Under the pieces are notes generated by a model. It was given only the letters and a program-made list of their open reading frames with translations, was not told the DNA's origin and made no database searches. A stretch of 64,000 nt of DNA from Rhizobium sp. Root1203 (GTDB lineage Bacteria > Pseudomonadota > Alphaproteobacteria > Rhizobiales > Rhizobiaceae): NCBI RefSeq assembly GCF_001424945.1, contig NZ_LMCW01000012.1:802414-866413 (forward strand), given 5' to 3'. Made by a program: the position numbers and the translations under genes. Positions 52,430-60,498 of this stretch are shown here, in pieces; positions within the stretch are counted from its first letter, which is position 1, and every line of letters starts with the position of its first letter.

Positions 52430-52801
52430 TCAGCGTTGTGGATCGTTCGCCAGTTCGATCGGCTTGCCGTGCGGCGTTGCTTCTGCCGCCCGCTGCCAGC
52501 TTTTCTGCAGGGCCAGAATCACGTCCGCATCGGCAATGCCAAGACTGACCAGAAGTCCCGAAAGCGCGGCCACCCAGCAATCGAAATAGTCGCTGCCGTC
52601 TTTGGCGCGGCCGGGCTTGTGCAATTCCGTCGAAAGGCATTGCGCCCATTCAGCCCATGTGAACAGGCCTCGCTCGTGCAGATGCACGGTCATCGCAAAG
52701 GCCGCGGCTGCCCAAGGCTCCGGAAACACCGGCTCCCCGTCGTCCGATGTCGGCAGTTGTGGCGACAGCGCAAGGGGCGATCGGGTGTCACGCCGGCTCA
52801 A
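52430..52801 (-). CDS. Nitrile hydratase accessory protein
   Basis: 123 residues of the nitrile hydratase activator/accessory family (TIGR03889-like): FPEPWAAAAFAMTVHLHERGLFTWAEWAQCL, DYFDCWVAALSGLLVSLGI, and a charged tail. It helps incorporate cobalt into the alpha subunit and oxidise its cysteines. A TTG start at 52801 is preceded by GGGAG and overlaps the beta-subunit gene by 14 bases, the third gene of the operon. Confidence 0.86.
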   Translation of the reverse strand: MSRRDTRSPLALSPQLPTSDDGEPVFPEPWAAAAFAMTVHLHERGLFTWAEWAQCLSTELHKPGRAKDGSDYFDCWVAALSGLLVSLGIADADVILALQKSWQRAAEATPHGKPIELANDPQR

Positions 52802-53447
52802 GATAACTCTCCCAGGCATCGATCGACACGGTGAGCGAGGGGTCCGCCCCCTCGCCCCAGATCTCATCGCCGTCGAAGGCGACGGTATAGACCCATTGCG
52901 GGTTCTCGCCCCTGCCATGCGCATTGTCGTCGGGGAAGACGAAGGAGCCCTGCACCGCCTCGACGACACCGACCTTGGCGCGCGCATAGCGCGGCAGTCG
53001 TGTGTGGGTGGTCGGATTGAAATTCTTCGTCCGCACGACATCGCCGGCGGCAAAGCGTGCCGGGGCATCGGCCGGACGATCGCAAGGGCCACCCTTTGCC
53101 AGCACCCCCGCGACCATATCGGCCTTGAGGACACGCTTGGGCTTTGTCCCCTCGGTCTGCTTGTGACCGGTGTCGATCTCGCCTCCGCTCACAAAACCAT
53201 GCCTCTGCAGCAAGGCCTCGAGTGCCCGCATCCATATTTCGTAATAGGTCGCAGAGAGATAATCGGCAGGCGGAATGTTCTCGCGCGCATGCCGGCTTTC
53301 ATCGATATTCCACGCGCCGAGCGCGCCGCCTGACAAGGTCAGGCCCAGCGCTCGCTTCTCCCACTCCGCATGAAAATATGGCTCGTCTTTCTCGGGTGCG
53401 ACCGGTCCGAAGCCCATTTGTCCGCCGAGGTCGTGCGGGCCGTTCAT
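52788..53447 (-). CDS. nthB: Nitrile hydratase beta subunit
   Basis: 219 residues: [81 protein letters not shown], and C-terminal [12 protein letters not shown]. It forms the dimer with the alpha subunit that hydrates nitriles to amides. Starts in the stop of the alpha gene (ATGA overlap). Length and motifs are normal. Confidence 0.94.
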   Translation of the reverse strand: MNGPHDLGGQMGFGPVAPEKDEPYFHAEWEKRALGLTLSGGALGAWNIDESRHARENIPPADYLSATYYEIWMRALEALLQRHGFVSGGEIDTGHKQTEGTKPKRVLKADMVAGVLAKGGPCDRPADAPARFAAGDVVRTKNFNPTTHTRLPRYARAKVGVVEAVQGSFVFPDDNAHGRGENPQWVYTVAFDGDEIWGEGADPSLTVSIDAWESYLEPA

Positions 53448-54064
53448 GCGACCGCTCCCGGAACTGCGGCAATACCGGTGCCGATCATCGCATCGCGGCT
53501 GACGAGGTCTGCAAGCTGCTCCTCGCTCCACCCCTCGGTTGCCTCGGGCCGCTCTGGGACGACGAGATAACGCAGTTCCGCCGTCGAATCCCAGACGCGG
53601 ATTTTCTTGCCCTCCGGCAAGGTCACGCCGAACTCGGCAAGTATGCCGCGTGGATCGATGACCGCCCGCGAACGATAGGCTGGCGCCTTGTACCATACCG
53701 GCGGAAGGCCGAGAACGGACCACGGATAACAGGAGCAGAGGGTGCAGACGACGAGATTGTGGGTATCGGCTGTATTGAAAACAGCGCGCATGTGCTCGCC
53801 CTGCCTGCCGGTATAGCCGAGGCTCGAAATCGCCTCGGTTGCGTCCCGCTTCAGCCACTCCGCGAATTCAGGATCGCTCCAGGCCCTGGCGACGACGCGC
53901 GCACCGTTTCGCGGACCGATCTTCGTTTCGTAGGTGTCGACGATGGCATCGATCGCCGCCGGATCGATCAGCCCTTTCTCCGTCAACACCGTTTCAAGCG
54001 CCTTCACCCGCGCCTGCATGTCGGAATAGTGGTTGTCGTGATGATGATCGTGATCGTCGTGCAA
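53444..54064 (-). CDS. nthA: Nitrile hydratase alpha subunit, cobalt type
   Basis: 206 residues from a TTG at 54064 that follows GGAGGG by 7 bases. The metal motif [10 protein letters not shown] (Cys107, Cys110, Ser111, Cys112 counting from the TTG) has Thr in the second position, the cobalt rather than iron form (iron: VCSLCSC). Other conserved parts are [31 protein letters not shown] and [15 protein letters not shown]. The first residues [11 protein letters not shown] are His-rich and could hold metal. First gene of the operon with beta and accessory genes. No amidase is present nearby. Confidence 0.93.
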   Translation of the reverse strand: MHDDHDHHHDNHYSDMQARVKALETVLTEKGLIDPAAIDAIVDTYETKIGPRNGARVVARAWSDPEFAEWLKRDATEAISSLGYTGRQGEHMRAVFNTADTHNLVVCTLCSCYPWSVLGLPPVWYKAPAYRSRAVIDPRGILAEFGVTLPEGKKIRVWDSTAELRYLVVPERPEATEGWSEEQLADLVSRDAMIGTGIAAVPGAVA

Positions 54065-54163
54065 GAGAGAGCCCTCCGCGAATGCGATCCTACTATTAAG
54101 CACTAGAATATACCGCGCCAAGCCCTTCTATGCACATGCAACTTTTCGACTAAGCTCAGCGGC

Positions 54164-55447
54164 ATGAACATCCTGATTCTCGGCGCCACGGGCTTCATCG
54201 GCTCAGCCATCGCCAATCGCATGCTGAGCGACGGTCACGCGGTTACCGGCCTTGGACGCAACCCCGGCCGCGCCCGGCTGAAGCAGCCGGGCATGCGTTG
54301 GATAGGCGCTGACCTCTCACGCATGACGTCGGCAGCGGACTGGATCGAAATCATCCTGGGCCAGGATGTGGTCATCAACTGCGCAGGCGCGTTGCAGGAT
54401 GGCCTGTCCGACGACCTTGCGGCAACCCAGGCAAACTCGATGCTCGCCCTCTACGAAGCGGCAGGACGCTCGTCGCAACAACGCATTGTCCAGATATCTG
54501 CGCGCACCGCCGGTGCGGCGGGCAACCTGCCGTTTCTCGCCACCAAGCGCAAGGCGGACGAAGCGCTTGCCGCAAGCGGTCTGCCCCACGTCATCCTGCG
54601 TCCGGCGCTTGTGCTCGGCCGCAATGCGTATGGCGGCTCGGCACTGCTGCGCGCGCTCGCGTCCTTCCCCTTCTGTCTGCCGCTGGTCCATGCCGGAAGC
54701 GCTGCTCAGGCAGTTGCGCTCGACGATGTGGTGACCGCCGTCAGCGACGCGGCTTGCGGGCGGCTGACCTCCGGCACCGACCTCGATCTTGCAGCCGGCG
54801 AGACGATGACGCTTGGAGATCTGGTTCTGCTGCACCGGCAATGGCTTGGCCTTCCGCCGGCGCCCGTCATTGCCCTTCACGAGAGCGCCGCGAAGCCTGT
54901 CGCCTGGCTTGCCGATTTTGCCGGTCGCCTCGGATGGCGATCGCCGCTGCGCTCTACGGCAATGACCGTCATGTCCGAAGGCGTGCACACACGGACCACG
55001 AACGGCGGGACACGAGCGACGCGGCCGTTATCCGCGGCCTTGTTATCCACCCCTTCGGGCATCCAGGATCTCTGGTTCGCTCGGCTTTATCTCCTGAAAC
55101 CCTTGATGATCGGCTGCCTGTCGCTCTTCTGGCTGCTCTCGGGCGTCATTCCGCTCTTTGGGCTCGAACGCGCCAGCGATCGCTTCCTGCCAATCATGCC
55201 ACCCGGCGCAGCCGTCGCGCTGACCCTGCTGACCTGTTTCATCGACATGCTGCTGGGCGCGGCAGTCCTCGTCAGGCCGCTTTCCCGCTTCGCCCTTACC
55301 GGGATGCTTGCCGTCTCGCTCGCCTACCTCGCGGGCGCCTGCATTCTCGAACCTTCGCTCTGGCTCGATCCACTGGGACCGCTCGTCAAGGTGCTTCCAT
55401 CGCTCCTGCTGACGCTCGCCTGCCTTGCCATTCTGGACGAACGCTGA
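54164..55447 (+). CDS. NAD(P)-binding SDR protein fused to a DoxX-like membrane domain
   Basis: 427 residues. The N-terminal ~290 form an atypical SDR: NILILGATGFIGSAIANRML, ADLSRM, VVINCAGALQDG, ATKRKADEALAASGLPHVILRPALVLG. Residues about 300-427 contain four membrane helices of DoxX-like type. Widespread in rhizobia with a downstream DUF2269 gene; function unknown. The stop overlaps the next ATG (TGATG). Confidence 0.88.
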   Translation: MNILILGATGFIGSAIANRMLSDGHAVTGLGRNPGRARLKQPGMRWIGADLSRMTSAADWIEIILGQDVVINCAGALQDGLSDDLAATQANSMLALYEAAGRSSQQRIVQISARTAGAAGNLPFLATKRKADEALAASGLPHVILRPALVLGRNAYGGSALLRALASFPFCLPLVHAGSAAQAVALDDVVTAVSDAACGRLTSGTDLDLAAGETMTLGDLVLLHRQWLGLPPAPVIALHESAAKPVAWLADFAGRLGWRSPLRSTAMTVMSEGVHTRTTNGGTRATRPLSAALLSTPSGIQDLWFARLYLLKPLMIGCLSLFWLLSGVIPLFGLERASDRFLPIMPPGAAVALTLLTCFIDMLLGAAVLVRPLSRFALTGMLAVSLAYLAGACILEPSLWLDPLGPLVKVLPSLLLTLACLAILDER

Positions 55448-55923
55448 TGCTGGAACAGCTGCTCCTGCTCGCCCACGTGGTCGGCGCGACGGTGCTGTTC
55501 GGTACCGGCGCAGGCATCGCCTTTTTCATGGTGATGGCACACAGGACGCGTGATCCCCAGCTGATCGCGCATGTCGCTGGAACGGTCGTCATCGCCGACA
55601 CTATTTTCACCGCGACCGCGGCAATTCTCCAGCCGGTGACAGGATTTTTCTTGGCGAGGCTCGTCGGCTGGCCGCTGAGCGAGGGCTGGATCGCCCTGTC
55701 GCTGCTACTCTACGTCGTCGTGGGGATTTTCTGGCTGCCGGTGGTCTGGATCCAGATCCGCCTTCGCAATCTAGCAAGGAGCGCGGCGTGCGCGCAAACG
55801 TCGCTGCCGACGGCCTATTTCCGCCTTTACCGCGTCTGGTTCGCCTTCGGCTACCCCGCCTTCTTTGCCGTTATCGGCATTCTCTGGCTGATGCTGACGA
55901 AGCCACCGATCGCACTATATTAG
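55447..55923 (+). CDS. DUF2269 membrane protein
   Basis: 158 residues with four membrane helices (EQLLLLAHVVGATVLFGTGAGIAFFMV, then three more). The ATG overlaps the stop of the SDR-DoxX gene by one base, so the two are translationally coupled and may form one membrane complex. Its end overlaps the convergent LysE gene by 9 bases. Function unknown. Confidence 0.9.
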   Translation: MLEQLLLLAHVVGATVLFGTGAGIAFFMVMAHRTRDPQLIAHVAGTVVIADTIFTATAAILQPVTGFFLARLVGWPLSEGWIALSLLLYVVVGIFWLPVVWIQIRLRNLARSAACAQTSLPTAYFRLYRVWFAFGYPAFFAVIGILWLMLTKPPIALY

Positions 55924-56508
55924 CATCGGCCAGAGGCTGAGGACGAGGAGAGCGGCCATTGTGATGTTGAACCATTTCAGCCGCACCGGATCCGACAGCC
56001 ACTCGCGAAGCGCCGAGCCGAAACCGGCCCAGGTGGAAACGCTCGGCACGTTGACGGCAGCAAAGGCCAGGCCGACAATGAGCACGCTGACGAGATAGAT
56101 GTCCTGGATCGTGTAGGTCGCCATCGCAGTCACGGCCATCACCCATGCCTTCGGATTGACCCACTGGAAGGCGGCCGCCGAAAGGAAAGACATCGGCTTC
56201 ACAGCGCCCTTGCCTTCGCCGAGAGACCGCGAACTGGCGATCTTCCAGGCAATCCAGACAAGATAGGCGCCACCGGCGAACTTCAAGACGGTATAGACAA
56301 CAGGCAGCGTATGCAGCAGCGCTCCAAGCCCCAGGCCGACGCCGAGCAACAGCGAAAAGAATCCGGCACCGATGCCGAGCATATGCGGGATCGTCCGCCG
56401 GAAGCCGAAATTCACCCCGGATGCAAACAGCATCATGTTGTTCGGGCCCGGTGTGATCGATGTCGTAAAGGCAAACAGGATGAGTGCCAGAAACGTGTCC
56501 AGTGGCAT
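55915..56508 (-). CDS. LysE-family amino-acid exporter
   Basis: 197 residues, six membrane helices, with FTTSITPGPNNMMLFASGVNFG (family signature) and FQWVNPKAWVMAVTAM in the second half. LysE/RhtB transporters export amino acids or related small molecules. Substrate unknown. Confidence 0.92.
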   Translation of the reverse strand: MPLDTFLALILFAFTTSITPGPNNMMLFASGVNFGFRRTIPHMLGIGAGFFSLLLGVGLGLGALLHTLPVVYTVLKFAGGAYLVWIAWKIASSRSLGEGKGAVKPMSFLSAAAFQWVNPKAWVMAVTAMATYTIQDIYLVSVLIVGLAFAAVNVPSVSTWAGFGSALREWLSDPVRLKWFNITMAALLVLSLWPMLI

Positions 56509-56551
56509 GGGACCTCCCGACCCGCTATTGACGAACGCGGATCTCGCTAGT

Positions 56552-56827
56552 TTAGGTCAGGATAGTTGACCTAAACCCGAGATTCCATGCCTGGATTGTG
56601 ATGGTGACAGGATTACGGGGGGGCGTCCACGGTCTCGAGCCCGAGAAGCCTGCCGACATAGCTTCGGACTTCTTGAAGGAACTCTTCGACTTTGCGATCG
56701 TCGCCTTGCCGTTGCTGACGTCAAGGTTGACGACATCGCCGGCAGTGATACGCAGTTCCTCCATCACCGCTTTCGGCAGGCGCATGGCGATGCTGTTGCT
56801 CCACTTGGAAAGCGTGACTTTGGTCAT
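56552..56827 (-). pseudogene. Orphan MazE/AbrB-type antitoxin, probably frameshifted
   Basis: The first ~48 residues are a clear AbrB/MazE swapped-hairpin domain: [37 protein letters not shown]. After about residue 48 the frame becomes low-quality. In another frame the same DNA reads [19 protein letters not shown] and stops after TVDAPP, which looks coding. A frameshift is suspected, near 56690. No MazF toxin gene lies on either side (neighbours are LysE and an aldo/keto reductase). It is probably a decaying or regulatory leftover. Confidence 0.5.
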
Positions 56828-56890
56828 ATCTCACCCTTGATATCCAATGTATATCACTTGGCCGAAAGGCCTAACACGGGGAAAGAAGCG

Positions 56891-57739
56891 ATGCAGGACG
56901 ACCCTATCCCCACCATCCGGTTTCCTGACGGCACCGATGTGCGGGCGCTCGGCCAGGGCACATGGAACATGGGCGAAAATCCCTCCGACGCGAAACGCGA
57001 AGTCGAGAGTCTGAGAGCCGGCCTCGACCTTGGCATGACGCTGATCGACACGGCTGAGATGTATGCCGACGGTGGGGCGGAGAAAATCGTGGGAGATGCG
57101 ATCCGTGGGAGGCGTGACGACGTCTTCCTCGTCAGCAAGGTCTATCCGTGGAATGCCAGCCGCAAGGGCACGATCGAAGCCTGCGAACGCAGCCTCTCGC
57201 GCATGGGCACCGACCGGCTCGATCTCTATCTCCTCCATTGGCGCGGCGATCATTCCCTCGGCGAGACCGTCGAGGCATTCGAGGCGCTGAAGGTTGCCGG
57301 CAAGATCGGCGCATGGGGCGTCTCCAACTTCGACACCGAAGACATGGAGGAACTGCTTGCGGTTCCATCGGGCGGAAACGTCGCCGCCAATCAGGTGCTC
57401 TATAATCTCTCGCGACGCGGCATCGAGTTCGATTTGCTGCCGTGGTGCCAGCAACGCAATATCCCCGTCATGGCCTATTCGCCGATCGAGCAGGGCCGCA
57501 TCCTGCATAACCCCGAACTGATCCGCATCGGCAAAGCCAATCAGGCGACGCCGGCGCAGGTCGCTCTTGCCTTTCTTTTGGAACGCGACGGCGTGATTGT
57601 CATTCCGAAGACCGCGAATGCCGCGCGGGCCGCGGAAAACCGCGATGCCGTCTCCCTCGACATCACCGACGAGGACTGGGCGGCACTCGACGCCGCCTTC
57701 CCGCCGCCGGCACGAAAAAAGCCGCTGGCGATGCTCTGA
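56891..57739 (+). CDS. Aldo/keto reductase (AKR5/YeaE-like)
   Basis: 282 residues: [33 protein letters not shown] (Asp, Tyr), [12 protein letters not shown] (Lys), LYLLHWRG (His), GAWGVSNFD, and [12 protein letters not shown]. Closely patterned on YeaE-type methylglyoxal/aldehyde reductases. The ATG at 56891 is chosen over an in-frame start at 56837; convergent with the ilvH gene. Confidence 0.92.
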   Translation: MQDDPIPTIRFPDGTDVRALGQGTWNMGENPSDAKREVESLRAGLDLGMTLIDTAEMYADGGAEKIVGDAIRGRRDDVFLVSKVYPWNASRKGTIEACERSLSRMGTDRLDLYLLHWRGDHSLGETVEAFEALKVAGKIGAWGVSNFDTEDMEELLAVPSGGNVAANQVLYNLSRRGIEFDLLPWCQQRNIPVMAYSPIEQGRILHNPELIRIGKANQATPAQVALAFLLERDGVIVIPKTANAARAAENRDAVSLDITDEDWAALDAAFPPPARKKPLAML

Positions 57740-57773
57740 TCCCCAGCGGCTTCGTACGTCGGAATTGAACCCG

Positions 57774-58346
57774 TTACATGCCCTGCGGACCGCGGTTCAT
57801 CGCTGCGATACCGGTGCGGCAGACTTCGATCAGGCCGAGCGGCTTCATGATCGCCACGAACTGGTCGATCTTGGAGGACTTGCCGGTCAGCTCGAGAATG
57901 AAGTGCCCGATGGCTGCATCGACCACCTTGGCATGAAAGGCATCGGCCAGACGCAACGTCTCGGCCCGGGTCTCGCCCTCGCCTACCACCTTGATCAAAG
58001 CCACTTCGCGTTCGATCGGCCGCTCCTGCCCCAGTTCCCGGGCACGGACCGTAAGATCGACGACGCGGTGAACCGGCACGATGCGATCGAGCTGCGCCTT
58101 GATCTGCTCGAGCACATGGGGCGTGCCGCGCGTCACGACAGTGATGCGCGATAAGTGCGCCTGATGCTCGGTTTCCGAGACTGTCAGGCTCTCGATGTTG
58201 TAACCCCGGCCTGAAAACAGGCCGATGACGCGGGCAAGGACGCCCGGTTCGTTGTCCACGAGAACCGAAAGCGTGTGGCTCTCGACGGTCGCAGTTTCGG
58301 GCGAAATGAAATAGGCAGAGCCCGTCGGCTGTAGGTGTGCATTCAT
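57774..58346 (-). CDS. ilvH: Acetolactate synthase small (regulatory) subunit
   Basis: 190 residues: N-terminal ACT domain (HTLSVLVDNEPGVLARVIGLFSGRGYNIESLTV) and C-terminal ALS_ss_C domain. Binds valine for feedback inhibition and activates the large subunit. 24 bases downstream of the large-subunit stop, in the same operon. The first ~25 residues are a rhizobial extension. Confidence 0.96.
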   Translation of the reverse strand: MNAHLQPTGSAYFISPETATVESHTLSVLVDNEPGVLARVIGLFSGRGYNIESLTVSETEHQAHLSRITVVTRGTPHVLEQIKAQLDRIVPVHRVVDLTVRARELGQERPIEREVALIKVVGEGETRAETLRLADAFHAKVVDAAIGHFILELTGKSSKIDQFVAIMKPLGLIEVCRTGIAAMNRGPQGM

Positions 58347-58370
58347 GGTGTGGGTTCCTCTACCTTATGA

Positions 58371-60164
58371 TCAAACGAGCGCGCGGCCCTTGGCATCGAT
58401 CGCATTTGCGACCGCCTCATCCGTCGCTTCGTCGGGCAGCAGCATCTCGTTATGCGCCTTGCCCGACGGGATCATCGGGAAGCAGTTGGCGAGATTGGCA
58501 ACGCGGCAATCGAAGATGACGGGCTTCCTGACATCGATCATTTCCTGAATGGTAGCATCGAGATCGGCCGGTTTTTCGCAACGCAGACCGACAGCTCCAT
58601 AGGCTTCGGCCAGCTTGACGAAGTCGGGCATCGCTTCCGTGTAGGAATTCGACAGGCGGTTACCGTGCAGCAACTGCTGCCACTGGCGCACCATGCCCAT
58701 GTACTGGTTGTTCATGATGAAGATCTTGATCGGCGCATCGTGCTGGATCGCTGCCGACATCTCCTGGATGCACATCTGGATAGAGGCATCGCCGGCAATG
58801 TCGATGACGAGGCTTTCCGGATGAGCGATTTGGACGCCGAGCGCTGCCGGCAGGCCATAGCCCATGGTACCGAGGCCCCCCGAGGTCATCCAGCGGTTCG
58901 GCTGCTCGAACTCGAAAAACTGGGCAGCCCACATCTGGTGCTGGCCGACTTCAGTCGTGATGTAGGTGTCGCGATCCTTGGTCAGAGCGAACAGGCGCTC
59001 CAGCGCGTATTGCGGCATGATGACGTCGTTGCTCTTGGTGTAGGCGAAGGAGTTGCGCGCACGCCAGCGGGCGATATCCGCCCACCAATCGGCGGTCTGG
59101 CTCTTCTCCGGCTTCTTCGGGAGAGCCCGCCACAGACGAACCATGTCTTCGAGAACATTGCCGACATCGCCGCGGATCGGGATATCGACGCGAACGTTCT
59201 TGTTGATCGAGGATGGATCGATGTCGATATGGATCTTCTTTGAGTTCGGCGAAAATGCGTTGAGTCGGCCTGTAATGCGGTCGTCAAAACGCGCGCCTAT
59301 GCAGACCATGACATCGCAATCGTGCATCGCCATATTGGCTTCGTAGGATCCATGCATGCCGAGCATCTTCAACCAGTTCTTTCCGGATGCCGGATAGGCG
59401 CCGAGCCCCATCAACGTCGACGTGATCGGGAAGTCCGTCAGTTCGACCAGCTCTCGCAGCAGCTTGGAAGCCTCCGGACCGGAGTTGATGACGCCACCGC
59501 CGGAGTAGATGACCGGGCGGCGCGCGTTCGCCATCAGCTCGATAGCAGCGTGGATCTGGTTCAGGTCGCCCTGAATCTTCGGCTGGTAGCTCTTCTGGAT
59601 CGCGTGCGCTGCGGGCGGCGTGTAGGTGCCGGTCGCAAACTGTATGTCCTTCGGAATGTCGACGACAACCGGCCCTGGACGACCCGACTGCGCGATACGG
59701 AACGCTTCGTGGATGACCGCTGCCAGCTCGTTGACGTCCTTGACGAGCCAGTTGTGCTTGGTGCACGGACGCGTGATGCCGACCGTATCGCACTCCTGGA
59801 AGGCGTCGGAGCCGATCAGCGAGGTCGGGACCTGGCCGGTCAGGCAGACGAGCGGGATCGAATCCATCAGCGCGTCCTGCAGCGGCGTGACGGCATTGGT
59901 AGCGCCCGGACCTGACGTGACGAGCATGACGCCAACCTTGCCGGTGGAGCGGGCATAGCCCTCAGCTGCGTGGCCGGCACCTTGCTCGTGGCGAACGAGA
60001 ATGTGTTTGATGTCGTCCTGCTGGAAGATCTCGTCATAGATCGGCAGCACCGCACCACCGGGATAGCCGAAGAGGTGCTCGACACCATTGTCCTTCAGTG
60101 CACGGAGAACGATCTCCGCGCCCGTCATACGATTTTCGTCCGTCTGCTTGTCCGTGCCCGTCAT
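58371..60164 (-). CDS. ilvI: Acetolactate synthase large (catalytic) subunit
   Basis: 597 residues, TPP/FAD enzyme making acetolactate and acetohydroxybutyrate, first common step of valine, leucine and isoleucine synthesis. Motifs: MTGAEIVLRALKDNGVEHLFGYPGG, catalytic Glu in VRHEQGAGHAAEGYARSTG, FAD region, TPP motif IAGDASIQMCIQEMSAA (GDA in place of the usual GDG), QYMGMVRQWQ. The ATG at 60164 is chosen for the family start. An attenuator with leader peptide lies upstream. Confidence 0.97.
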   Translation of the reverse strand: MTGTDKQTDENRMTGAEIVLRALKDNGVEHLFGYPGGAVLPIYDEIFQQDDIKHILVRHEQGAGHAAEGYARSTGKVGVMLVTSGPGATNAVTPLQDALMDSIPLVCLTGQVPTSLIGSDAFQECDTVGITRPCTKHNWLVKDVNELAAVIHEAFRIAQSGRPGPVVVDIPKDIQFATGTYTPPAAHAIQKSYQPKIQGDLNQIHAAIELMANARRPVIYSGGGVINSGPEASKLLRELVELTDFPITSTLMGLGAYPASGKNWLKMLGMHGSYEANMAMHDCDVMVCIGARFDDRITGRLNAFSPNSKKIHIDIDPSSINKNVRVDIPIRGDVGNVLEDMVRLWRALPKKPEKSQTADWWADIARWRARNSFAYTKSNDVIMPQYALERLFALTKDRDTYITTEVGQHQMWAAQFFEFEQPNRWMTSGGLGTMGYGLPAALGVQIAHPESLVIDIAGDASIQMCIQEMSAAIQHDAPIKIFIMNNQYMGMVRQWQQLLHGNRLSNSYTEAMPDFVKLAEAYGAVGLRCEKPADLDATIQEMIDVRKPVIFDCRVANLANCFPMIPSGKAHNEMLLPDEATDEAVANAIDAKGRALV

Positions 60165-60227
60165 GTTTTTGTTCCGTTTTGACTGCTGGATTTGAATTCT
60201 GTGTCCGGGAGCCCGAATTTCGGGCAT

Positions 60228-60251
60228 AAAAAAAGGCCCCTTCGGGAGCCT
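60228..60251 (-). terminator. Attenuator terminator upstream of ilvI
   Basis: On the minus strand AGGCTCC-CGAA-GGGGCCT is followed by a run of at least seven T (60228-60234 on the plus strand as A). A strong intrinsic terminator 64 bases before the ilvI start and 35 bases after the leader-peptide stop, the position expected for transcription attenuation. Confidence 0.85.
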
Positions 60252-60258
60252 GTTGTGT

Positions 60259-60308
60259 AGCGCATGGGTGGCTATCGCCGGATGGTTACACCATCCTGCC
60301 CATGCGCT
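60259..60308 (-). promoter_or_regulatory. Leader hairpin of the ilv attenuator
   Basis: AGCGCATGGG (60259-60268) pairs perfectly with CCCATGCGCT (60299-60308), and inside it GGATGG (60280-60285) pairs with CCATCC (60291-60296). The outer stem includes the 3' part of the leader-peptide frame and its stop codon, so ribosome position would decide whether it forms. It is presumably the pause or competing structure of the attenuator. Confidence 0.75.
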
Positions 60309-60342
60309 GTCCCACCACGATAAGAGCTGCTGCTATCTTCAT
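60286..60342 (-). CDS. Ilv leader peptide
   Basis: An 18-codon frame MKIAAALIVVGQRMGRMV with a run of Ala, Leu, Ile and Val codons (IAAALIVV). This is the hallmark of ribosome-mediated attenuation in response to charged tRNAs for the branched-chain amino acids. The stop lies inside the hairpin that precedes the terminator. The start codon lies only about 8 bases after the -10 element, so the mRNA would begin at or just before the ATG. Confidence 0.85.
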   Translation of the reverse strand: MKIAAALIVVGQRMGRMV

Positions 60343-60350
60343 GGCCGGAA

Positions 60351-60379
60351 GTGATAGACAGAAACTTTCGTATCGTCAA
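60351..60379 (-). promoter_or_regulatory. Promoter of the ilv leader
   Basis: On the minus strand TTGACG (plus-strand 60374-60379) and TATCAC (60351-60356) are separated by 17 bases, close to the rhizobial housekeeping consensus CTTGAC-N17-CTATAT. The start site predicted from the -10 element is about 60343-60346, next to the leader ATG at 60342. Confidence 0.65.
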
Positions 60380-60498
60380 CGCTGAGAGCAATAAAAATCC
60401 GCCACTCGCCACGGCCAAACGAACCTGGGCGGCAAGGGATTGAAGGTTTTATTAAAGGTTCGCTTCTATCCTCCCTTGCTACTGGAGGGAGTAGCCCT

